This document shows, in pieces, positions 29,101 through 37,424 of a stretch of 64,000 nt of DNA (positions are counted from its first letter, which is position 1; each line of letters begins with the position of its first letter). Source of the DNA: CAVSIP01 sp963728075 (GTDB lineage: Bacteria > Actinomycetota > Actinomycetes > JAFAQI01 > DASSKL01). The position numbers and the translations under genes were made by a program. The notes under the pieces are model-generated. The model searched no databases, had not been told where the DNA came from, and worked only from the letters and a program-made list of their open reading frames with translations. The stretch lies in contig CAVSIP010000007.1 of assembly GCA_963728075.1 (NCBI GenBank), positions 558,001 through 622,000 of the forward strand, written 5' to 3'.

Positions 29101-29452
29101 GTAGCAGCTCGTCGAGCTCGAGCTGGCCCATGTCCAGCTCGGTGACGCGGGACAGCGAGTGCAGCAGGTGTGTCGCTGCCATGCGTGCACGACGGAGCTG
29201 GCCACTGTCCCGTACGTACCGGTATGTCAGGTGCCCGGCCAGCAGCAGGATCAGCGCGACGCGGACGAACGCGTCGAGATAGTGGGTGGGCCGGTGGTGC
29301 TGCACGTCGTCGAAGAGCTGGTAGCTGACGACCCCGGCACCGGCCAGCCACAGGCTGATGAACACGACGTCGGAGGGCCGCTGCTCAGTCAGCCACGGCC
29401 ACCGTCGCGAGGCGGCACGCAGCCTCTGCACGGGTGACTGTCTCGCGCCCAC
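26165..29452 (-). CDS. Large membrane-bound hybrid histidine kinase (GAF-GAF-GAF-PAS-HisKA-HATPase-REC)
   Basis: About 1095 residues. Two membrane helices (about 29-48 and 58-80) are followed by three GAF domains (about 100-250, 290-440 and 455-610), a PAS domain (about 620-740), a phospho-acceptor helix with GGIAHDFNNLL near 736, an ATPase domain (NLVVNSKDAMP near 850, DTGTGMD, GTGLGLAAVYGMV) and a receiver (about 970-1085, LLVEDEEEVRW and VTDVVMPAMSG). The H-D-F-N-N kinase type is usual for such hybrids. It should relay phosphate from an unknown signal. The start GTG at 29452 has no strong ribosome site; GTG 29431 and an ATG at 29572 are other options. It ends 19 bases inside the convergent regulator gene. 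Confidence 0.85.
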   Translation of the reverse strand: MGARQSPVQRLRAASRRWPWLTEQRPSDVVFISLWLAGAGVVSYQLFDDVQHHRPTHYLDAFVRVALILLLAGHLTYRYVRDSGQLRRARMAATHLLHSLSRVTELDMGQLELDELLPDLIRRVRLELNADAAALLLLSEDRSTLQAAAADGYPAHQDLRETLPAAEGVAWRAVLTGGLEVQDRDGEDALTVPPTPARGIAAAALHGRERLIGVLQVTRTTRPQWNSTELELLGGVANRAAGMIERAALRERERKAMLSAQHARRHLSLLVEASKLFAGSLDDYIPALRGVVDIAVGEFADYGAVYLAADGELLSPLVAAHTDSELQPTVEQLSILTPPQQHPLTTVMASGNGLLIKTLQSRRTEDELDLPFLQIAQRLKLDSAVLAPIRTHGLSFGVFVFGTVRPRRGYRPSDLAAAEELATRAAATVERTLLFREVQAAADTAQRGVVQLRMISEAAVTINAPLALGRALEVAVGEARRVAGTERAHVRVTSATRAYEAHSGAVRRTVSTETWRYLEGLRQPLAASDTRTSIPAEIRSELPRVWMATPFASTTGDSQGILIVGDDGGDRAEFSPDDQAVLTLLAQVVKVAVDNALLYASVEANEARLAAVFDASPMAILELDAAGEVARSNRAARTLFDFGETEPVRFDTDVQGRLQEIVSAARASNAPVYDELPLRRSDGELRLLAATGVLLGHTAPAGALVLVSDITEQRRLEEHVSQVQRLDTAGRLAGGIAHDFNNLLTVILGHTETLLHKIPDEDPLHRHVAAINRSGTRAAALTNQLLTISRRQVFRPVAMVPDDSIRAFDDTLRRVVGESVQLDLDLGAAGAMVHLDPEQFEQILLNLVVNSKDAMPDGGRVVIRTVLPDPAHVDLSVADTGTGMDAETLAHCLEPFFTTKDRHKGTGLGLAAVYGMVRQNGGEVLLDSAPGRGTTVTLRLPVDSDGAREETAAPDVSGPGIAERADESEVILLVEDEEEVRWLARSVLEGAGYLVMEAENGLQALDRMTRYEGRLDLLVTDVVMPAMSGVELARRLCALRPELPVLFVSGYSENMPDLGDNTHAVSRFLAKPFTAAALAHAVRETCDLAAQGSKR

Positions 29453-29592
29453 GTGCTGACGGTAGGGCAGCGACCCTCTCCGGTCAGTAGTTGCCAGAGA
29501 ACAAGGGACCTTGGGCCCAACGGCGGGCTGGCCACGCTCCGTGTTGGGCGAGCGTTGTGTCCAGGGCGGCATGCGCTCGCTACCGTACGCTC

Positions 29593-30544
29593 ATGGTCGT
29601 GACGGAGCGTGCCCGGCTGTTCGGGCTCGGTGCTGTCGTGGCTGGCGTGGCCGGGCTGCTTGCAGCCGCAGGTCCGGTGGCGTGGGCTGGGAATGGTCCG
29701 GGTGGAGGTCGCGGCGGGGTCACCCTCGTGGGCAGCCCGCCGGTCGTGCGGCTGCCCCTGTTGACCGCCTCGGCTGGCGAGCCGGGGGCACCCACCGAGT
29801 TCGCCCACGTGGGCGACACGGTGCGCTACCGCCTGGCGCTGTCGCTGCCGACCGGCGCGGACGCCGGCGTTCCCACGGTGACCTCCACGCTGTGCGCGCC
29901 GACGTACGAGTCCGGTGACGCCGACGGCAACGGTGTGCTGGCCCCTGGCGAGGTCTGGCTGTACGGCTGCTCGCACGTGGTCCAGGCGGGCGACGCCGAC
30001 CCCCTGGTCGATGACGCCACCGGCACCGTGAACGGCGCAACCTCGACGGCCACGTACCGCATCGACGTGCTCCATCCGAAGGTCGGCCTGGTGAAGACGG
30101 CCAACCCTCAGTCGGGAGAGCCGGGCGACACGGTGACCTTCACGTACACGGTCAGCCAACCTCGGAGACACCCCGCTCACCGGCGTGACCGTGGACGACA
30201 ACGTCCTCGGCGACGTCGGCTCGCTGGGCACCCTGCAACCGGGCCAGCAGGGCACCCTCACCGCCGACTACGTCCTCACGGACAGCGCGCTCGTCGTGGC
30301 CAACGCCGGCACCGTGTCGGCGACGGACGCGCTCGGGCGCTCCGTGTCGGCCACTTCGCATGCCCAGGTGAGCGTCGTGATGGGCGAGCCACCTGTCACC
30401 TCGGACGCTGGACCGGTGACGCCAACCGAGCTTCCGTACACGGGCGGGGACGTGGGGTTTCCCGCGGTGATGGGCTTCGCCCTGGTGCTCCTCGGCCTGC
30501 CGTTGGTCGTCGGCCGCCGTCACCGAGCAGGAGCCCCTGACTAG
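29593..30544 (+). pseudogene. LPXTG surface protein with DUF11-like domains, interrupted by a +1 frame change
   Basis: A 316-residue protein when one base is removed at 30156-30157. It has a signal peptide (RARLFGLGAVVAGVAG to PVAWA), one domain with an EF-hand-like loop DADGNGVLAPGE (29917-29952) and CSHVVQAGDA, a DUF11-like domain interrupted at TYTVS-N-LGDTPLTGVTVD, then LPYTG at 30431-30445, a hydrophobic helix (MGFALVLLGLPLVV) and RRHR, a sortase anchor. The layout copies the C-terminal half of the next gene. The frame change may be a sequencing error, because both sides are intact. Likely exported and covalently attached to peptidoglycan. Confidence 0.75.
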
Positions 30545-30710
30545 AGGCGCAAGCCTCGAATCACCCGGACGAGCGACACCCGTTTCCCGCTCGCGCGGCG
30601 CTGTTGGGCGCCCGTTGATTCTTCGTTGCGGGGGCCATGATCTCCGGCCCCCAGCCTGACCTTGAGCCACCAGTCCGCCATGCGTCGTGGCGGCAGGTCA
30701 GGAGGCAGGA

Positions 30711-33390
30711 ATGAACGCGCAGCTAGGGCCGCCGGGGGCCCCCAGAGACCCCGACCTCGCGACACAGCCGCGTCGGTACCCGTACATGTGGATGCCACGG
30801 TGGCTCAACAAGTTCCGAGCCTTGCGATTCGTTCCGCTGCTCTCGGGCCTGACGCTGATGTCCTCGTCGCTGCTGGGACTTGGGACGATGCCGGCAGCAC
30901 TGGCGGCAGGCAACCAGGTGGATCTGGTGGCGGCAGGGCCGGCGACCTACACCCACCTGCAGCCGCCGCAGACGTGCGCGTCGACCACATTCCCGAATGC
31001 TGAGTACGGCACCGGTGTCAACTCCTTGGCACCCTCGACGCTGACGCTCGGCCAGATCGTCCCGTTCGAGTTCAAGCTCACGGTCGACAACGCCATGGCG
31101 ACCGCTGGCGCGGCGACGGTCGTCGTGCAGTGGGACACCGAGACGTCGAGCAACAAGGCATTCGGTTACGACGCGGCCTACGGCCTTGGCTGCGCGTTCT
31201 TCGACGACACCGACCTCGCGAACACAGCCACTGGCGTGACCGTCGCTACCGCAGCTGCCGCCGGCCCGGCCACCGCCTTCACCGACAGCATCACGGTCTC
31301 CGGTCTCACCGGCCAGAGCACCAAGGTCGTCATCGTGGAGCTGTGGGTGCGGCTGGACCTCACGGTCCCGGCGAATCTCGGTGGCACGGTTCACGCATCC
31401 GTTGCTGACGCTTACGTCGGACCCGTCGGTGGGGGCGGGGCGAAGATCCAGACGGGTAATGCCGACGTACCGCTCAACAAGTTGCAGGACTTCCTCAAGG
31501 CCACTGCCACGGTGGCCACCGTGATTCACGACCCCGGGCACAACGTCGTCACGGCCGTCCCTGCGGGGACGGTGGTCCACGACTCAGCGACGGTGTCGGG
31601 AAACCAGGGGACGCCGACCGGAACCGTGAGCTTCTACTGGTACCCGCCAGGCGTGACCTGCAACAACGACGGCACCAATGTCGGCCAGGCCACTTCCTCG
31701 GGCAGCCACGCGCTGGATGGCGCGGGAGTAGCCCACCCGAGCGCGAGCCAGACGCCGGCCACAGCCGGCACGTACTACTTCCAGGCCCACTTCCCGGGGG
31801 ACGGCAACTACCTCGAGGCCTACGGCCCCTGTGAGGCGTTGACCGTGAACGCGGCAACGGTCGCGACGTCCATCCACACCGGGACCCACACGGTCACGAC
31901 CTCCGTCGTGGCGGGGACCACGGTGCACGACTCGGCGACCGTGACCGGTTCCGGTGCCACGCCGACCGGCAACGTGGACTTCTTCTGGTACCCGGACGGA
32001 GTCACCTGTGCGGCCGGTGGCACCAACAGTGCGAACGCCACCGCCTCCGGCGCGGGAGTTGTGCTGGACGCGAACGGCACCGCGCACCCCAGCACCGCTC
32101 AGACGCCGGCCACAGTAGGGACGTACGCCTTCCAGGCCCACTACCTGGGCAGCCTGACGTACCCCGCAGCGTGGGGGCCCTGTGAGACCCTCACCGTCAC
32201 AGCGGTTGCGGCGGTGACGCCAACGGTGGCCACGACGATCCATGACGGCAGCCACAACGTCGTCACATCCGTGGCGGTCGGCACCGCGGTTCACGACTAC
32301 GCGACGGTGTCCAACTCGGCCGTCGGCAACGTGGACTTCTTCTGGTACCCGGACGGTGTGACGTGCAGTGCCGGCGGAGCGAACAGCAACGCCGCGACTG
32401 CGGCGGGCAGCGTGGCGGTGGTCGCGGGCATCGCTCACCCCAGCAGCACGATGACCCCGGCCACGGCGGGCGCCTACGCCTTCCAGGCGCACTTCGTCAG
32501 CACCGACCCGGCGTTCAACAGCGCATGGGGTCCGTGCGAACCGCTCACGGTGTTCACGCCCGGGTTCTCCGCCGCCTATCAACCCGGCCATCCCGGTCCT
32601 GTCCATGACCAAGACCGGGCCGGCGCAGGGGCACGTGGGTGACAAGGCCGTCTACACGCTGACCGTCACGGCCACCGGCGCGAGTGTGCCGAGCCCGGTC
32701 GTCACCGACCAGCTCTGCGACTTGCCGCCGGTCTTCGCCTCGGGCGACACGAACGCCAACGGCTCGCTGGACGTGGGTGAGAGCTGGACGTACACCTGCT
32801 CGCACGTGCTGACGGTCGGCGACGCGAAGCGGTTCGTCAACACGGCGACCGTGACCGGTGGCGGCACGTCCGCGACCGCAACGGCGAGCACGGACGTCAT
32901 TCACCCGGCCATCGACGTGGTGAAGGATGCGCCGACGTCCGGCTTCGTGGACGAGACCATCACCTACACCTACACGGTCACCAACTCCGGTGACGTGCCG
33001 TTGCACGACGTGGTGGTCAAGGACGACAAGCTCGGTGACATCGGAACCGTCGCGACGCTTGCCCCGGGGCAGACCGTGACGTTCACCGGCACGACCACGC
33101 TCACCGGTGACGTCAGCGAGGTGGTCAACGTGGCCACCGCCGGCGGTCTGGACCCGCTCGACACTCCTGTGAGTGCCACCGACACCGCGACGGTTGCGGT
33201 GGTCGCGGGCGAGGTCATCACGCCGACCCCGACGCCCACCACTCCGCCGCCGGTCACGCCGGAGGTCAAGCCCATCGTCATCCCGAACCTGCCGTACACC
33301 GGGTTCAACGCGGGTCTGACGGCGCTCGTGGGCTTCGTGCTCACGCTGGCGGGCCTGCCGCTGGTGGTGCGCCGGCGTCGCACGGAGTAG
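30711..33390 (+). pseudogene. Large LPXTG surface protein with Ig-like repeats and DUF11 domains, interrupted by a +1 frame change
   Basis: About 892 residues when one base is dropped near 32579. The ATG at 30711 follows AGGAGG by five bases. Parts in order: a long signal peptide ending MPAALA, an N-terminal domain (TYTHLQPPQTCASTTFPNA), three Ig-like repeats of about 112-122 residues, then after the frame change two DUF11-like domains with an EF-hand-like loop DTNANGSLDVGE (32746-32781), a Pro/Thr linker, LPYTG (33289-33303), a hydrophobic helix and RRRR. The first frame runs 60 bases further into a nonsense tail. No sortase gene is in the window. Role as adhesin or wall protein is inference. 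Confidence 0.78.
31509..32556 (+). repeat. Three tandem Ig-like repeats within the surface protein
   Basis: Units begin at 31509, 31857 and 32223, each starting TVAT-IH and HNVVT- or HTVTT-like, then GT-VHD-ATV, then WYP-GVTC, ATAGTY-FQAH or ATVGTYAFQAH, and ending near GPCE-LTV. Units are 348 and 366 bases and then about 334. The DNA is similar but not identical, so recombination between units is possible. Confidence 0.85.
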
Positions 33391-33406
33391 CAGCCGAGAC
33401 GCATCA

Positions 33407-33446
33407 CGCGATGAGGGGCCGTCCGCGAGGGCGGCCCCTCATCGCG
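33407..33446. terminator. Bidirectional terminator between convergent genes
   Basis: A perfect 15-base stem: CGCGATGAGGGGCCG at 33407-33421 and CGGCCCCTCATCGCG at 33432-33446, with a 10-base loop. It lies between the stop of the surface protein and the convergent stop of the gene at 33452, so it can serve both strands. Confidence 0.85.
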
Positions 33447-33451
33447 TTCCG

Positions 33452-33724
33452 CTACCGCGACGTAATGGCGGCGACGGCGTCGCGGAGCATCGCCTCTGCG
33501 ACGTCGTCCCCCGCCTTCGCCGCGAGGTCTGCGGCCCGCACCAGCGCGCCCCGGTCGTACGCCGCCGCGTCCACCAGCTCCCGGACGCCGAGGGCGTGCA
33601 TGCGCCGGCTCACCGGCCGAGCCAGGCCCTCGAACCGGCGCGGCCGGCGCCGCCGCGGCATCCGCTCGGACAGCGCCATCGCCAGGTCGGCCAGCCGCTG
33701 CGCCCGCTCGTCCCGCGTGCCCAT
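33452..33724 (-). CDS. Small basic hypothetical protein
   Basis: A 90-residue protein starting MGTRDERAQRLADLAMALSE. It is rich in Arg, with RMPRRRRPRRFEGLARPVSRRM near the middle, then helix-forming Ala-rich sequence ending AMLRDAVAAITSR. No family was recognised. It starts 43 bases from the divergent acyl-CoA synthetase gene and ends at a shared terminator. It is likely real because codons are sensible throughout. Confidence 0.5.
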   Translation of the reverse strand: MGTRDERAQRLADLAMALSERMPRRRRPRRFEGLARPVSRRMHALGVRELVDAAAYDRGALVRAADLAAKAGDDVAEAMLRDAVAAITSR

Positions 33725-33767
33725 GCGACCAGTTTCGCTTCTCGCGCATCGGTGCGACGATGCGGCC

Positions 33768-35408
33768 ATGCCGCTGTCCTACGCATCCGGTACGTCGTCC
33801 GTCCCGCTCATCGGCGAGACCATCGGCGCGAACCTCGAACGTACGGCTGCCCGTTTCGGCGACCGGGAGGCGCTCGTCGACGTCCCGACCGGCCGCCGCT
33901 GGACGTACGCACAGTTCAACGCCGACGTCGACACGCTCGCCCTCGGCCTGCTCGACCTCGGCGTCGGCAAGGGCGACCGGGTCGGCATCTGGGCGCCGAA
34001 CGTGCCGGAGTGGACCCTGCTGCAGTACGCCACCGCCAAGGTCGGCGCGATCCTCGTCAACATCAACCCGGCCTACCGCAGCCACGAGCTGCAGTACGCG
34101 CTCAACCAGTCCGGCTGCCGGCTGCTCGTCAGCGCCCCGGAGTTCAAGACCAGCAACTACGTCGAGATGGTCGAGTCGGTCCGCGGTGACCTGCCGGCCC
34201 TGGAGGGCTGCATCTTCCTCGGCTCCACCGAGTGGGACTCCCTGTTCGAGCGCGGCGACTCCGTACCCACCCACCGCCTGCACGACCGGATGGCCGAGCT
34301 GTCCTTCGACGACCCGATCAACATCCAGTACACGTCGGGCACCACCGGCTACCCGAAGGGCGCGACCCTCACCCACCACAACATCCTCAACAACGGGTTC
34401 TTCACCGGTGAGCTGTGCGGCTACACGGAGGCGGACCGGGTCTGCATCCCGGTGCCCTTCTACCACTGCTTCGGCATGGTCATGGGCAACCTCGGGGCGA
34501 CCTCGCACGGCTCGTGCATGGTCATCCCCTCCGCCGGCTTCGACCCCGCCGCGACGCTGACCGCCGTGCAGCAGGAGAAGTGCACGTCGCTGTACGGCGT
34601 ACCGACGATGTTCATCGCCGAGCTGGCGCTGCCGGACTTCGCCGACTACGATCTCGGCTCGCTGCGGACGGGCATCATGGCCGGCTCGCCGTGCCCGGTC
34701 GAGGTGATGAAGCGGGTCGTGTCCGACATGCACATGGACCAGGTGACGATCTGCTACGGCATGACCGAGACCTCACCGGTGTCGACCCAGACCCGCATGG
34801 ACGACGACCTCGACCGGCGGGTGGCGACCGTCGGCCGCGTGCACCCGCACGTCGAGGTCAAGATCGTCGACCCGGCCACGGGCCTGACCCTGCCGACCGG
34901 CGAGCCGGGGGAGTTCTGCACCCGCGGCTACTCGGTGATGCTCGGCTACTGGAACGACGTGGAGCGCACCGACGAGGCCGTCGACGCCGCCGGCTGGATG
35001 CACACCGGCGACCTCGCGACCATGGACGAGGACGGCTACGTCAACATCGTCGGCCGGATCAAGGACATGGTCATCCGGGGCGGGGAGAACGTCTACCCGC
35101 GCGAGATCGAGGAGTTCCTCTACAGCCATCCCGCGATCGCCGACGTGCAGGTCGTCGGCGTCCCGGACGAGAAGTTCGGCGAGGAGCTGTGCGCCTGGGT
35201 GAAGCTCAAGGACGGCCAGAGCGCCACCGAGGACGACGTCCGCGGCTTCTGCCGCGGCAAGCTCGCCCACTACAAGGTGCCCCGGTACGTGCTGTTCGCC
35301 GACGAGTTCCCGATGACCGTCACCGGCAAGATCCAGAAGTTCAAGATGCGCGAGGAGTCGGTGCAGCGGCTGGGGCTGGAGCAGGCCGCCGCCGCCGAGC
35401 ACGCCTGA
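33768..35408 (+). CDS. Acyl-CoA synthetase (AMP-forming)
   Basis: A 546-residue AMP-binding enzyme. Motifs: YTSGTTGYPKG (A3) near 189, FYHCFGMVMG near 229, YGMTETSPVSTQT near 331, GWMHTGDLATMDEDGYVNIVGR (A7-A8) near 413 and the terminal lysine in TVTGKIQKFKMRE near 523. It activates a carboxylic acid with ATP and CoA. The sequence resembles medium- or long-chain fatty-acid ligases of the FadD35/AcsF type rather than acetyl-CoA synthetase. The start MPLSYASGTSSVPLIGETIG is typical. No partner genes lie adjacent; it may be a target of the acetyltransferase at 3.6 kb, a speculation. Confidence 0.88.
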   Translation: MPLSYASGTSSVPLIGETIGANLERTAARFGDREALVDVPTGRRWTYAQFNADVDTLALGLLDLGVGKGDRVGIWAPNVPEWTLLQYATAKVGAILVNINPAYRSHELQYALNQSGCRLLVSAPEFKTSNYVEMVESVRGDLPALEGCIFLGSTEWDSLFERGDSVPTHRLHDRMAELSFDDPINIQYTSGTTGYPKGATLTHHNILNNGFFTGELCGYTEADRVCIPVPFYHCFGMVMGNLGATSHGSCMVIPSAGFDPAATLTAVQQEKCTSLYGVPTMFIAELALPDFADYDLGSLRTGIMAGSPCPVEVMKRVVSDMHMDQVTICYGMTETSPVSTQTRMDDDLDRRVATVGRVHPHVEVKIVDPATGLTLPTGEPGEFCTRGYSVMLGYWNDVERTDEAVDAAGWMHTGDLATMDEDGYVNIVGRIKDMVIRGGENVYPREIEEFLYSHPAIADVQVVGVPDEKFGEELCAWVKLKDGQSATEDDVRGFCRGKLAHYKVPRYVLFADEFPMTVTGKIQKFKMREESVQRLGLEQAAAAEHA

Positions 35409-35421
35409 GCGCGCCCCGCCG

Positions 35422-35473
35422 CGGTTTGTGAACGGTTAGCGTCATCCCGATGGATCGCACCGTTCACAAACCG
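35422..35473. promoter_or_regulatory. Perfect 15-bp inverted repeat around the start of the HAD-LarE gene
   Basis: CGGTTTGTGAACGGT at 35422-35436 and ACCGTTCACAAACCG at 35459-35473 are exact reverse complements, with 22 bases between. The ATG (35450-35452) lies in the loop. As RNA this is a strong hairpin that would present or hide the start codon; as DNA it is a candidate operator. Confidence 0.85.
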
Positions 35474-36862
35474 GGAGGGGAGCCGCTCGTCGTCGGGTTC
35501 GACCTCGACATGACGCTGGCCGACACCCGTCGGGGGATCGCCGCGGTCTTCCGTGCGCTGTCCGCCGACACCGGCGTACCGATCGACGCCGACCTGGCGG
35601 TGTCGCGGCTCGGCCCGCCGCTGGAGTGGGAGCTCGCGCACTGGTTCCCCGACGACCGGGTCGAGGCCGCCGCCGAGGGGTTCCGGGCGCTGTACGCGGA
35701 CCTCGCCGTGCCCGCCACCGACCCGATGCCGGGCGCGGCCGAGGCGGTCGCCGCCGTACGCCGCCGCGGCTATCGCGCCGTCGTCGTCACGGCGAAGAAG
35801 CAGGACTTCGCCGAGCTCACCCTGGCCCACCTCGGCATCGAGGTCGACGAGGTCGTCGGCTGGTGCTGGCGCGCGCGCAAGGGTGCGGCACTGGCCGAGC
35901 GCGGCGCCCGGATCTACGTCGGCGACCACCCGCACGACGTCGACGGCGCCCGCGTCGCCGGTGCGCTCGCGGTCATCGTCGGCGACGCGGACGCCGACCC
36001 GGACGTCCGCCTGCCGGACCTGCACGCGTTCCCCGGCTGGCTGGCCGAGCACCTGCTCACCGAGCGGCTGCGCGCGCTCGGCAGCGTGCTGGTCGCGTTC
36101 TCCGGCGGCGCCGACTCCGCGTTCCTGCTCGCCGCCGCCGTACGGGCGCTCGGCGCCGACCGGGTCGCCGCCGCCACCGCGGTGTCGCCGAGCCTGCCCG
36201 CCGCCGAGCTCGACCAGGCCCGGGCGTACGCCGCGTCGCTCGGCGTGCGCCACCTCACGCCGGCGACTCACGAGGACGAGCACGACGGCTACCGCGCCAA
36301 CGCCGGCGACCGGTGCTACTTCTGCAAGGCGGAGCTGCTCGACGTGCTCGCCCCGCTCGCCGCCGAGCACGGGCTGGCCACCGTCGCCACCGGCACCAAC
36401 GCCGACGACGCGGTCGCCGGGTTCCGGCCCGGGATCCGCGCGGCCGCCGAGCGCGGCGCGGCCACCCCGCTGCTCGACGCCGGGCTGACCAAGGCCGAGG
36501 TCCGGGAGATCAGCCGGCGCTGGGACCTGCCCACCTGGGACAAGCCGGCCGCCGCGTGCCTCGCCAGCCGGGTGGCGTACGGCATCGAGGTCACCCCGGC
36601 CCGTCTCGCCCGGGTCGAGCGTGCGGAGACCGCGCTGCGCGCCGCACTCACCGCGGCCGGGCTGCACACCGACAACCTGCGGGTCCGCGACCTGGGGGAC
36701 CGGGCGCGCGTCGAGGTCGACGCCGCGCTCACCCCGGCGCTGGCGGCCCGTCCCGACCTGCTCGCCGCGGTCGAGGGGTTCAGCGCGGTGGAGGTGGACT
36801 CCAGAGGCTTTCGCTCGGGGGCGATGAACGAGCTGCTGGCTGATCCGGGTCGCTGGCGCTGA
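35450..36862 (+). CDS. HAD-like phosphatase fused to LarE-like PP-loop sulfur transferase
   Basis: A 470-residue fusion. Residues about 14-195 form a HAD hydrolase (VVGFDLDMTLADTR, VVVTAKK, YVGDHPHDVDGARVAG). Residues about 205-470 form a LarE-type ATP pyrophosphatase: PP-loop VLVAFSGGADSAFLLA near 211, GDRCYFCKAEL near 286, TGTNADD near 313, DKPAAACLASRVAYG near 363. LarE sacrifices a cysteine sulfur to build the nickel-pincer cofactor of lactate racemase. The Cys of ACLASR is the expected sulfur donor. larA, larB and larC are not in the window. The start codon sits inside a perfect inverted repeat. Confidence 0.85.
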   Translation: MDRTVHKPGGEPLVVGFDLDMTLADTRRGIAAVFRALSADTGVPIDADLAVSRLGPPLEWELAHWFPDDRVEAAAEGFRALYADLAVPATDPMPGAAEAVAAVRRRGYRAVVVTAKKQDFAELTLAHLGIEVDEVVGWCWRARKGAALAERGARIYVGDHPHDVDGARVAGALAVIVGDADADPDVRLPDLHAFPGWLAEHLLTERLRALGSVLVAFSGGADSAFLLAAAVRALGADRVAAATAVSPSLPAAELDQARAYAASLGVRHLTPATHEDEHDGYRANAGDRCYFCKAELLDVLAPLAAEHGLATVATGTNADDAVAGFRPGIRAAAERGAATPLLDAGLTKAEVREISRRWDLPTWDKPAAACLASRVAYGIEVTPARLARVERAETALRAALTAAGLHTDNLRVRDLGDRARVEVDAALTPALAARPDLLAAVEGFSAVEVDSRGFRSGAMNELLADPGRWR

Positions 36863-37076
36863 ACGTCTCGCCGGACGCCCGCCACCCGGCGTACGTCAGC
36901 CCGCCGCCGACGACCGCCAGCCCGGACAGTGCCTGCAGCCACACCGGCCCGTCGTAGGAGTAGAAGAACGGGCCGAACCCGCAGACCATCGCGAGCACGC
37001 CGAGGAAGACGAGCACCGCGCCGCCGAGGATGAGGCCGTCGGCAGGCGCGGTGCGTCGCTGAACCGGTTCGTTCAC
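36780..37076 (-). CDS. Small membrane protein of unknown function
   Basis: A 98-residue protein with two membrane helices (about 14-36, LILGGAVLVFLGVLAMVCGF, and 45-65, WLQALSGLAVVGGGLTYAGW) and a Ser/Pro-rich tail. The GTG at 37076 overlaps a GGGAG, so the true start is uncertain. The last 83 bases overlap the end of the HAD-LarE gene on the other strand, which makes the tail doubtful. Confidence 0.5.
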   Translation of the reverse strand: MNEPVQRRTAPADGLILGGAVLVFLGVLAMVCGFGPFFYSYDGPVWLQALSGLAVVGGGLTYAGWRASGETFSASDPDQPAARSSPPSESLWSPPPPR

Positions 37077-37086
37077 TCCCGGAAGG

Positions 37087-37305
37087 CTAGGGGACGCGCC
37101 CCTCGCCCTTCTGCTCGGCGCCACGCTCGAGCATCTCGTCGTACGCCTGCTCGTTCCGCCTCGAGGCGGACAGGCCCTCGGCGGCCTGCATGTCCTGCTG
37201 GTCCTGCGGGCCGCCGTCGCGGCCGGGAACCTTCCCGGTCACCGCGGAGGCGTCCGCGGAGACAGCCTCGTCGACGCCGGCGCGGTCCTTCGGCTGGTCG
37301 GTCAC
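37087..37305 (-). CDS. Small hydrophilic hypothetical protein
   Basis: A 72-residue charged protein, VTDQPKDRAGVDEAVSADAS at the start and SASRRNEQAYDEMLERGAEQ near the end, without signal or membrane segment. GTG at 37305 has an excellent AGGAGGAG six bases before. It is upstream of the small membrane-protein gene on the same strand. No family recognised. Confidence 0.55.
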   Translation of the reverse strand: MTDQPKDRAGVDEAVSADASAVTGKVPGRDGGPQDQQDMQAAEGLSASRRNEQAYDEMLERGAEQKGEGRVP

Positions 37306-37424
37306 GGTCGCTCCTCCTCGCGTCCTGCGCTCTCGTCCCCCATGTCTGGTGCCCGCCACGACAGGGCGCCTAACCGGCTACGCTGGCCGCTCCAGTTTCC
37401 GAGCGAGCTCAGGCAGGGGTCCTC

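Noticed and set aside
29453..29592. Strong promoter pair between the hybrid kinase and the surface protein
   Set aside because: No convincing -35/-10 with correct spacing could be chosen on either strand.
30544..30557. GAGGC-GCAA-GCCTC hairpin after the small surface protein
   Set aside because: A five-base stem without a T-run is too weak to call a terminator.
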